From Galdieria sulphuraria (taxonomy: Eukaryota; Rhodophyta; Bangiophyceae; Galdieriales; Galdieriaceae), in assembly GCF_000341285.1 (NCBI RefSeq), contig NW_005178462.1:69890-133889 (forward strand): a stretch of 64,000 nucleotides of DNA. Direction: 5' to 3'. A program made the translations under genes and the position numbers. Below are positions 55,463 through 64,000 of the stretch, piece after piece. Under the pieces are notes generated by a model. It worked only from the letters and a program-made list of their open reading frames with translations, was not told the origin of the DNA and did not search any database. Within the stretch, counting starts at the first letter, position 1; each line of letters starts with the position of its first letter.

Positions 55463-57000
55463 ATGTGGATTGCCAAAAGCACAAATATATCAACTAGTTT
55501 GAAAAACAACTTTGTTATAAGAAATATTTCGACTATTTCCGGTTTGTTTCAGCAGGTATCTGACGTATCTTCTACTTGGAAAGGAACAAGCGAAACAACT
55601 CCAAATATTTTCTCTATATCAGAACAAGTTGCAAAGAGTGAAGCAAAAACAGTAACAGAATTGTATCAAAGTTTGGCAGCTACCGGCACAATACAAGAAG
55701 ACCCCGGACAACTACGGTCTGCGGCAGAATTTGACCGATTACTAAAACAAGTAGGTGACTTTGAAGAAAGAAATTTTCTTGTGAAGAAAACCAGAAAGGA
55801 ATTTTTCGTAAATAGGATTGGCAGTTTCTTTCCTTTTCTGAAAAGCAAAACAAAAGTCACTTCTCCTAAAGGAATTTACATTTACGGAGGCGTTGGAAGT
55901 GGAAAAACTTTTCTTATGGATATGTTTTATCAATTGACTCCCGGAAAGTTCAAGTATAGAATGCATTTTCAGGATTTCATGATGAGTGTTCATAAGAGAA
56001 TTCACCAATTTAGAGTACATTCTCAAAATCATGGCAGCGATCCAATTCCACCAGTTGCAGCCCAAGTAGCTTCGGAGTGCTGGCTATTATGTCTTGATGA
56101 ATTTCAGGTGACAGACGTTGCGGATGCTCTCGTGCTTCGTCGTTTGGGTGAAGAACTATTTTCACGCGGACTCATTTTGGTGACTACTTCGAATCGTGCT
56201 CCAGAAGAACTTTACTGGAATGGAATTCAAAGAGAACTATTTTTGCCATTTATACCACTTTTGTATGACTATTGCCGGGTGCTTCACGCTTCCTCTCAAA
56301 CGGATTATCGTATGCAGATGATTCTTCGTGACGTTTCAAATTCTCGCCAAAGGCATGGCATCGTATTTTACGTTTGTCAAGAAGAAGAAAAGAGAAAACG
56401 TCAAATGGATAAGATATTTCTTGCACTTTCTGGTGACTCCACGGAAAAACCAGTAACCTTGGATGTTTTTTCACGTAAGCTCGTTATCAAAAGGACTGGT
56501 AAAGGCATTGCAAGGTTTTCCTTTTCTGAGCTTTGTGATGAGGTAAGTATTTGCATACAGCTTTTTACATTTGCGTTCTTCTAACATTTACATTTAGGCC
56601 TTATCAGCAGCTGACTTTGTCGTTTTGGCCGAAACATTTCGCTCTGTCTTGATTGAGGATATTCCAGAAATCAAACTATTTACGGAAAGAAATAGAGCCC
56701 GCCGATTTATTAATTTGATAGATGCGCTTTATGGTAAGCAAGTATAAGATTGCCTATTGCATCATTTTCTTAATATAGATAGATCATTGTACCAAATTAT
56801 TTTGTTCCTCTACCGTGGAATTGGATAACTTGTTTTCAAAGGAAGACTTGGATTTTTCCAAAGGACTAGAACCCGAAGAATTTTTTGCATCGGAGCGAAC
56901 TTTATCGAGATTGAGTGAAATGCAAACGGAAGCTTATCTCAAAAAGCCACATATTGGGAGAAGACAAAATGAAGACTATTCTGTTCATTTATCAGATTGA
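55463..57000 (+). CDS. AFG1L: AFG1/LACE1-type mitochondrial AAA ATPase
   Basis: Mitochondrial ATPase that helps degrade or assemble respiratory-chain subunits. Inferred exons are 55463-56542, 56598-56733 and 56783-57000, giving 477 aa. A basic, Ser/Thr-rich leader is followed by the Walker A motif GGVGSGKTFLMDMFY, MHFQDFMMSVHKRIH, Walker B LLCLDEFQVTDVADA, TTSNRAPEELY, and a C-terminal part with RFINLIDALYD and FASERTLSRLSEMQTEAYL. The last exon uses the second of two nearby AG acceptors, since only that continues the family sequence. Order and length match the family. Confidence 0.95.
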
Positions 57001-57416
57001 AGCTTTTCATACTGAATTGGTTTTGGAAGATTTAATTTATTTGGAAACTTTTCGTCGTCTTATGTGGATGATAACACAAGAGTAAAAACTGCCAGTGAAT
57101 AATATACAAATGAAAACAACCCTACGTATAGAAGTCAATTAAGGAACAAGCTATAATCATAGACAAGTGCTCTCGCTGAAACATGAACTTTGGAAAACAA
57201 ACTCTTTCTTGGCAGCAATATCAGTGACTGAAATAAAATAATTGTATGACTACCCAGGGACACCTGTGTGCTTCTGAAAACCCATCAACTTTTATATGAA
57301 AAACTACACTTTATACTGCCGTTTCCAGGTTTCAAGTCGTCATATGATGAAGAACATTTTCTCCGTTATCTTTTCATCTTAACAAAACTTTGAAGCAAGA
57401 TGAACAAATAAAGAAC
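57001..57416. other. Convergent intergenic region
   Basis: About 415 bases between the stop codons of AFG1 and the glutaredoxin-like gene. It holds both 3' untranslated regions. No other feature. Confidence 0.4.
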
Positions 57417-58038
57417 TCAGAGCCGCTGCGCTTGAAACTTGGCGCAATCCGTCAAGTCAACAGGTCCAAACCTTTTGGTAGCCTCTTGGAAAAACTCTGT
57501 AAAGCCTCCAACAAATTTGAAGCAGGTTGGCGCTTTTCTGTCCTCTGAAGGACAACCCTTATACGATCGTTTGAGAGTTGTATCAGACAGTCTTCAAAAA
57601 TTTCTACATACTTCATACACTATAGGTGAGGTTCGATGTTCTTCTGCACCAGGAATATGTTTTTTCGTTTCTTCCAAGGCCTGAGGCCAGGATTCACGAG
57701 AACGCATGGTGACAAACACCTTTACCTCTCCCTGATGTTGCTCCTCAAGTTTCTGCGCTAAACATGCAGCTGTTGTACTTTAGTCGAATTCTCTTCACAA
57801 TATTTCTGTCATCGAAACGCTTACCAGTTCGGAAAAAACCACAACCTTGAAAACCCTCGACATAAAAGCAAGTTCCCTTTCCGTTCTTGCAACTTGGGAG
57901 TGAGAAACTCAACAAGCGTGCAATTGACCACTTATTATCACTCATAAACCACAAACAGATAAACAAAACAACGACCACTACTGTATAAACAGAAGCCTTG
58001 GAAAACCCTCGACGTATAGGGGGTTTCCGCAAATTCAT
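57417..58038 (-). CDS. Membrane-anchored glutaredoxin-like protein
   Basis: Exons are 57825-58038, 57612-57769 and 57417-57557, giving 170 aa. A short basic N-terminus (RKPPIRRGFSK) precedes one hydrophobic helix (VYTVVVVVLFICLWFM), so it is probably a type II membrane protein with its body in the lumen. The body resembles a thioredoxin/glutaredoxin fold: CFYVEGFQGCGFFR, with a single-Cys CGFF in place of CPYC, then ACLAQKLEEQ, VKVFVTMRSRESWP, RTSPIVYE and TCFKFVGGFTEFFQE. A CGFF active site suggests a monothiol type. Both introns (54-55 nt) are GT-AG. Its start is only 29 bp from the receptor-like gene. Confidence 0.75.
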
Positions 58039-58067
58039 TACAATACTATTATTTGGAAGGAGTTTGA

Positions 58068-59288
58068 ATGAGAAACTTAACAGAAAGTCAGCAGAGTGTA
58101 GTTCGTCACTTGAGCATCGCACTGGGTTCCTTGTCCATGGCGATATCCCTGTTTGTTATAGTCTTCCATCTTTTGCGTAGAAGAACTAGTGTTACTGGTG
58201 GTAAAAGAAGAATCGATGAACCAGTTCTATGGTTGAGGTTTGCAACGTTGTTTTCTCAACTTTTTGAAGGTTCTCAGCTGATAACTTAGTTTCGCTTGCT
58301 TCTTTGCTCCTCTTTTTAATATGCATCTCGGCTCTTTTGGAGACAGTTTTTGTAGTATAGAGGCTGCTGGAAATCAATTTTTCTACCTCTCGAGTTTCGT
58401 TTGGGTAACCTGTATTGCTCACCAACTTTACACGGTATTTGTTAGAAACAATTCAAGAGCAAGCAGAAAGCACTCTCTTATCTACCATGGTTTGGGTTGG
58501 GTATGTAGTTCACTCGTCCCTTCCATATTCTTTTGCGTCTAAATGGAGGACTCAATAGGGATTTCCTGCTGTTACAGTTATTATTCTGCTATTATCTGGG
58601 AAATTTGACAATTCAGCTTCGGAGAATAGCTATGAATGGTGCTGGATAACTGAGAATTCTTGGAAATTTGCGTTGTTTTATGTTCCACTATTCATCCTGC
58701 TAGCTATCAACGTAGTTGTTTACGTTGTCATCGTAATTATCGTTTACAAACGTTATCGTAGTATGCTAGGTCTTAGGAAATCTTTTTATCCTGCAGCTAC
58801 AACTCGTTCAACATTTGCAAGGCAAACCATTTTTTGGTATGTTCACAAATGAGTTTTTCTTGACTTTGGTTCACGTCTATTTGAAGGGCCCTTCGAGTTA
58901 GTTTATATTTGATGGTTTTTATTGTCACCAGAATTGGAAGTCTGATTAATCGCTTTTATGAACTAACACATCAAGGATATTCGCCATTTGGTCTCATGGT
59001 GCTTCATGCAGTGACCCAGAGCTTACAAGGATTTCTATTTGGACTTATTTACATCTATCACGAAAGAGCTCTTGGAGAGGTTATTCTACTGGTTAGGTAA
59101 GTGTATTCTTGGAGGAATTTGAATCCATAATTTTATTTAGGCGAAAATGGAGTCACAGAAGTGATGGTCGGAACGATACTTTCATGACATTAGAAAAGAG
59201 AGGACTCGCCAATTTTTCAAGATTTGATGAATTAGAAGAGGAAGAGGAGGAGGACGCGGAGTCACAGAATTTCTCATTAGCAGGTTAA
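58068..59288 (+). CDS. cAMP-receptor-like seven-transmembrane receptor
   Basis: Probable G-protein-coupled receptor. Inferred exons are 58068-58237, 58290-58500, 58559-58836, 58887-59096 and 59141-59288, giving 338 aa. Seven hydrophobic helices can be traced: SIALGSLSMAISLFVIVFHL, FACFFAPLFN, AAGNQFFYLSSFVWVTCIAH, FPAVTVIILLL, FALFYVPLFILLAINVVVYV, VSLYLMVFIVTRIG and LQGFLFGLIYIY. The segments CSIEAAGNQFF...SSFVW, EWCWI...W.F..FY.P and SLQGFLFGLIY fit the Dictyostelium cAMP-receptor/GCR1 class. The tail is acidic (LEEEEEEDAES). Splice sites are inferred from frame and helix continuity. Introns are 45-58 nt, in line with the window. Confidence 0.8.
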
Positions 59289-60416
59289 TGACTACCTTGT
59301 TGTATCTGACGTTCTTGGTTGATTTGAGAGTTCGAGTCTAACTGTGCAAGTTTAAAATGTTGAGTCGGATGCGGGATTGTTAGGAAGACCTACGTATCTT
59401 CAGTTTGGCTTTGATAATAATTCGATACGATGAAACTGAAGCAAATTCAACGAGATAGCAATCCTATTTCAGTACATTCTTATTTTTCCAATCTTGTAGA
59501 ATATTTGATTTTGGCGTGGTTTTCTTGGTTGACCACATGTTACTTTTGAGCGTTTGTAGCAATACCCTTGCTTTGGAAAGGATCAGTTGTAGACATGGAG
59601 CTCAAAGAGAAGTTGACAGCGTTGTCATGAGAGCTTGGGAATCTGTTCACTCTGCGTGATATGGTTTAGTGAAAAGTAAAGGCATTATGTTTGAAAGTGA
59701 AGTATTGTTGAATTATGTTGGAAGCCTTTGAACATTGTGCGAGAAAAACGTTTTAGCTCTAGTTGAAAGCGATTCACTGTCACTTTCAAAGTGCATTTTC
59801 CTTAATTTAGTTCAACACGAAAGAAGAAACATGAAGTTGTCAAATGGAAATGATTGTGTATTCATGACTGTTTCCTGTCCATTCTTTGAGACTTATCGAT
59901 TATTCGAAAACTGGGACGCAAGAAAGTGTGATAAAGAAGGACTTTAGCTCCTAGAAGAAAGGAATTTACTAACAAGGACAAACAACAAGGAATATTACAT
60001 GAAATTAGAAACCATAGATAGTTTTTATCGAGAAGAAGCTATTAAAAATGTGGCGCTTTCAAAAGTATCTTCCCTTTATATTTGTCTTACGGTCCCTGCA
60101 GAAGGACTGCAACTGCAACATTAATTGTGAACGAGTAGTTGAATAATTGAACCTAACAAAACTGCTAATATTTTAGTGCATAAAGCTGTACAGTGAATTG
60201 ACAATTTTCTGACAAGCTTCCATTTCCAATACAGACAACAGTTTCGATGTTCGAAAGATAAACGATTCTATAATACTATTATACATATGGTTACCAGTTT
60301 AGAGTAAGCTTACTATCAGTTTCCTGCAAGGAGATAATTGTTGGATTGAGCCTTCTCTCTCATCAACAATTGAATCAGATTTTGAAACAGTTGAAAATTT
60401 TGGAGTCCAACTGCTC
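59289..60416. other. Intergenic
   Basis: About 1.1 kb between two plus-strand genes. One open frame (59735-59947) lacks an ATG and has no motif. No RNA gene or repeat seen. Confidence 0.4.
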
Positions 60417-61888
60417 ATGCTCAATTTCAGTTTCCTTCAAGTCATTGTATGTTCATATTCTTTCAAAAACGTTTGTTGTTTTGAGGGAAGGACTTATTTT
60501 CGACAATGTTCACGAAGTAGGCTTGAAAGAGCTCCAAGAAGACATTACTATCTCTTGTTGAAAGGAGACGCTCGTGGAACGGAAGACACAAAAGAGCACC
60601 CTGAAGAGGGAACCAGAGAAGTATATTTTGAAGAGAACTCTTCCTATAATAATAATAATAGCAAAGAAACACGAAAATCTTATCTTGACTTTGTTGCTAA
60701 TTTTTGCGACGAAACGGAGATTGGCGCTATACTCGAATCTCTTTTTGAAAGGAAGGAATTTCAAGAGGCTTTTTCTGTTTTCAACTATGTGCATTCACAC
60801 AAGTTAAACCTGCCAATTCGTATCATAAAGGTTGGTGTTCTTGTCGTTGTTATGAAGAAAGCGAATAAATTCTTTGTTCAGTCAGCAGTTGATGCTGCTA
60901 TAAAGGAAAGGAATATTACTCTCCTTTATCAAATTCTTGGTTGGCTTAAAAGAACAGGACTTGCTCGAAAATTCGGATCACGTACTGTCATAATACCCAA
61001 GTTCACAAGAACTCAATCTGAGTACTCCTCTTTGAGTAAGATTAGTTTAAAGAATGTTAATATGATTGTACCACAGAATTTTTCGTCGATGAAAAGTGGA
61101 AGGTCTGCTTTTCCGTCAGGACCAGTTATGAGCGATACTTTATTTGGTTTATGCTTCTTAGGATTTTTAGGGGTTGGACTTTCCATGGAACTTATTAATC
61201 CTTTAATACTCCATCATGAAGACTGGGAACCGACTGTTTTTCTTCTTTTGATTTTCTTTGGATTAGCAGCAGATCGTTATATGGGAAGTGGAAAAGTATA
61301 TCGTTCAGTTGAACGTGGCTTACGACGAATATTTACTGATGATGCTGTTCGTACAAGTCGATGTGAAGCAGCGTTTTTATTAAGTGGATATTTGTTGGGT
61401 ATTCCCTATTTATTTTTTCAACCAAATGGAGAAGCTTTGATTCGTCATCATCGAACGTTGCTAGAGCTCGTTGTTAACACAGAAAACGATTCTTTAGAAA
61501 GCATGACGTCACTGAGTGTCAGAGAAAGTGAACTTCTATATAAATACTTAGTATGGATGTGTTCAGGTTTGGCAGCAGAATCAGCAATTGATGGACTGTT
61601 TTTTGAAATAAATCCCGACAAAATATGGCGTTTTGTAGACAAATTAGATGAGTCAATGTGGACACAATTCGGTAAGGAAGTTGTTTGAATATATTCAAAT
61701 CTAAATGTGGTAAAGGCTGCAGAAAAGAAGACTGGAAGGATTGTAAAAGATTCCTGTTAGAACGTGCGTACAGCGATGCCGAGCAGATTCTCAATGCTTT
61801 TTGTAAAGAGCATTTGTTTTTGGCTGACAAAATGCTTTCCGGTGCTTCTGCTGGAGAGTGTATTGTTTCTTTGGAACGTGTGTTATAA
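60417..61888 (+). CDS. Putative plastid membrane protein
   Basis: Exons 60417-61671 and about 61716-61888 give 475 aa. The first ~65 residues are basic and Cys/Ser/Arg-rich, resembling a transit peptide. The middle is helical and hydrophilic. Then two close hydrophobic helices (TLFGLCFLGFLGVGLSMEL, VFLLLIFFGLAADRYMG) precede GKVYRSVERGLRRIF, a further short hydrophobic stretch (AAFLLSGYLLGIPYLFF) and a soluble end. The AADRY...GK.YR.V..GL.R.F..D pattern feels like a protein shared by cyanobacteria-derived plastids, but I cannot name it. The last intron (44 nt, acceptor 61715) is chosen because it opens a 57-codon exon; a stop just after 61684 is the unspliced alternative. Confidence 0.65.
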
Positions 61889-61954
61889 GCGATAAATAAA
61901 TGAAAGCCATTTGATGTTGCAAGCCTACCACATAATGTAACCATTTTCTGATTG

Positions 61955-62898
61955 ATGTGTTCTGAACGGTTTTGGGACTTGTCCCTGACTGCTGTTGCTA
62001 CAACCGTTTCAAAAACACTAGTCGCTCCAATAGATAGAGCAAAAATTCTGTTGCAGGTTCAACCTCTTACTCCTTTACCTTCATATGCTCGCTATCGAAC
62101 AGGGATGGAAGCCCTCAAAAGTAGGTCGTTGAACTTTCCAACTTACACTGCTCAAGTTGGATAGGAATTCCAAGGGAACAAGGATTTTGGGCTTATTGGA
62201 GAGGAAATGGAGTAAATCTCCTAAGAAGTATACCAGGTTCTGGCTTCAAGTTATTCCTGTATGAATACTTTAAAAATCAAGTGTTTCTACCCAAGAACAG
62301 ATCCTATGATGGATTTGACTTGATATTGCGGAAAGTAGGCTCCGGAGTTTTGGCTGGTACTAGTGCAGTACTTATCTTTTATCCTTTGGATCTCGTAAGG
62401 ACGCGTTTTGCTGCGGATGTTTCTCGCCAAGGGATTTCCAGAGAATATGCATCAATACTGGACTGCACGAAACAGATTGCTCGCAAGGAAGGTTTTTTTG
62501 GACTGTATAGTGGAGTAGGCACTTCAGTATTCGGTATGATGCCTTACATTGCAACTGCATTTATCACATACGATCTCCTAAAGACATTTGTTCCAGAAGA
62601 GGATAAAATATGGATGCATGTTCATATATCAAAATTGTCTTTAAGTGCCTTGACCGGTGTGATTGCGCAATCGATTACTTATCCTTTTGATACGGTCAGA
62701 CGTCGAATGCAAATGAATTCACGTTCTGGTTTGAAGAAATACAAATCCATTTTAGACTGCATACTTTCCATGTGGAGGAATGAAGGTTTTCGGAGTTTCT
62801 ATCGTGGAACTATGATGAACATGTTGAAAACTATTCCGGGTATAAGCATCCAAATTTATGCTTATGACTTACTTAAGGACTATACACAACAAGACTGA
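61955..62898 (+). CDS. Mitochondrial carrier family protein (SLC25)
   Basis: Six-helix solute carrier of the inner mitochondrial (or peroxisomal) membrane. Exons 61955-62120 and 62165-62898 give 299 aa. All three ~100-residue repeats show the carrier signature: PIDRAKILLQ, FYPLDLVRTRF and TYPFDTVRRRMQM, each followed by a G-rich matrix-helix segment (WAYWRGNGVNLLRS, GLYSGVGTSVFG, SFYRGTMMNMLKT). The third-repeat RRRMQM is closer to coenzyme A and ADP-carrier relatives (SLC25A42/SLC25A24) than to most carboxylate carriers. The substrate cannot be fixed from these motifs alone. Confidence 0.9.
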
Positions 62899-63144
62899 AG
62901 GAAACGGGGTCGTTGATAAGTACGGTTTTTCTACAATTTTGGTGTATCGAAAGTCTGCATAGACGAATACGGAAATATAGAGTGGACACGCTTAAATTGG
63001 CCACTAGGCTACTTTAACAAAAAAACAGTTGCCGAAATACATTCAGTTAAACACAAATTTTGTTGTCCTTTTTGTTCAGAAAGGACACCCAAACAACTAG
63101 TGCTTCGTAAACAAGCTTCTTATTTCCGCTACTAAACAAAGCTG

Positions 63145-63837
63145 TCATTCTTCGTCTTCATATTTGGGAATTCCGTTATGATTCCATTGATGAACCATAC
63201 TTTTCCCATAAGCATTGAAACTTCTGATGTGTTCTTCCTCCTCTTCCGGTTCGTAAATGATGTAAGACAAACCTAAGTGCACAAGAATTACTACAGAAAC
63301 TTACAACTTTGAAACAAATCATATGCACCATAACGTCTTGCATATTCTATAGCCGATTCTCTATCAGGAAAATAAACAGCAGTTTGAGAAAGCGGGTCAC
63401 CAGTACTAGTCCAACCCTAATAAGACTCAGTAAAAGGCAATAAAGAAACAAAAATGGGTACCATTAAAGGATTCGTCCAACGATCTCCTTCTTCAAGCTT
63501 CTCAAACTCTAGTTTCCAAACGGCATACTTCGAGCCTCTTCCTTGTTGTGTGGCTGTCCTAAAGAAAACTTTCATTGAATCTGACCATAAACCTGTTCTA
63601 AGCGTGCCTTGGAGGTTTATAAATTTTAACTCTTCGTTTCAAATGTTTCTCAGGCACACCAGATATGACTCCTAGGGAATCGACAGAGTCTATTTGAGGT
63701 TGCGCATCAGATTCGACTACAGGGTCCGGAACGGCTTTCTCTGCAGGTTTAGTGACTGCTGAGTGCTCGAAAAATTTCTGGTTGTAACGATTGCGAGAAA
63801 ACACTTTCCTCGCAAGTTGTTTCCCAAGAGCTAACAT
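63145..63837 (-). CDS. NDUFS4: NADH dehydrogenase (complex I) subunit NDUFS4
   Basis: Accessory 18-kDa subunit of mitochondrial complex I. Exons are 63608-63837, 63462-63558, 63305-63416 and 63145-63272, giving 188 aa. A basic leader (GKQLARKVFSRNRYNQKF) is followed by the family core RRVKIYKP, then GSKYAVWKLEFE, RWTNPLMGWTSTGDPLSQ and SAIEYARRYGA, and a C-terminus with FNAYGKSMVHQWNHNGIP. The first intron (63559-63607, 49 nt) starts with GC rather than GT; no GT lies before the in-frame stop. The remaining introns are GT-AG. Compared with human NDUFS4 (about 175 aa) the layout is the same. Confidence 0.92.
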
Positions 63838-64000
63838 GAGCGGTCTTCTGCACAATACCAAAAAAATTGGGACAAACCACAACAAGTTACACACATTTAT
63901 CTATTCCTACTCCATCTAAGCAACTTTTGTTTTATTGCAACTCATTAACCAAGAAAGAATCCACTAAGATAACGACAAGAGATTTCCAGTTGAGTGGCAC

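Noticed and set aside
60463-60794. Minus-strand open frames opposite the plastid-like gene
   Set aside because: They are shadows of the coding strand with no start context or motif.
1-64000. Transposons, retroelements, CRISPR arrays, rRNA and tRNA genes
   Set aside because: I looked for reverse transcriptase or transposase motifs, terminal repeats, direct-repeat arrays and tRNA box sequences on both strands and saw none that I could support by eye.

Overview
The window is nuclear DNA from a compact, gene-dense unicellular eukaryote. The best fit is a cyanidialean red alga of the Galdieria type. Nearly every gene carries one to four very short GT-AG introns (about 40-62 nt). Genes sit tens to a few hundred bases apart on both strands, the DNA is moderately AT-rich, and the set mixes plastid tetrapyrrole enzymes (heme oxygenase with a leader, oxygen-dependent coproporphyrinogen oxidase) with a full eukaryotic housekeeping set. 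The genus is inferred from gene architecture and content, not from a database match.

Layout. 0.7-10 kb: eEF1B beta, a RING-H2 membrane E3 ligase, a RagA/Gtr1 GTPase, V-ATPase subunit a and cytosolic methionyl-tRNA synthetase. 10-19 kb: a small unknown gene behind an E2F-like site, DAD1 (oligosaccharyltransferase), a cytochrome P450, a SURP-like protein, ribosomal protein eL8 and a TauE/SafE-type transporter. 19-33 kb: an FGGY carbohydrate kinase, a C2HC-finger protein, an amino-acid transporter, a glyoxalase-fold protein, L-galactose dehydrogenase, coproporphyrinogen oxidase, a CAF1 deadenylase, a PTRHD1-like protein and acyl-CoA-binding protein. 33-45 kb: a DIS3-type exoribonuclease with an added UBA domain, heme oxygenase, UBE2H and NPL4 (divergent pair), mitochondrial ribosomal protein mL46 and a PUS1-type pseudouridine synthase. 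45-57 kb: eEF1A, an unknown three-exon gene divergent from an MRM1-type rRNA methyltransferase, a TFIIIC small subunit, XPB helicase, an RMND1-family protein, an SDS3-like corepressor subunit and AFG1 ATPase. 57-64 kb: a membrane-anchored glutaredoxin-like protein, a cAMP-receptor-like seven-helix receptor, a putative plastid membrane protein, a mitochondrial carrier and complex I subunit NDUFS4.

Functional themes are translation and RNA handling (eEF1A, eEF1B, MetRS, eL8, mL46, PUS1, MRM1-like, RMND1, DIS3, CAF1, TFIIIC6), ubiquitin/p97 work (RING, UBE2H, NPL4), organelle metabolism (heme oxygenase, CPOX, NDUFS4, AFG1, carrier) and nutrient sensing or acidification (RagA, V-ATPase). I see no operon-like logic beyond divergent pairs sharing short promoters. 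I saw no recognisable virus-like element, transposon, CRISPR array, rRNA or tRNA.

Several genes (DAD1, ACBP, UBE2H, NDUFS4, the glutaredoxin-like gene, the receptor) were recovered by joining short exons by eye. Splice sites are inferred from reading frame, GT/AG signals and family similarity; none is transcript-verified. The most unusual items are the receptor-like gene, the UBA-DIS3 fusion, the CYP7/CYP8-like P450, the start-codon-only exons and a few unrecognised spliced genes.
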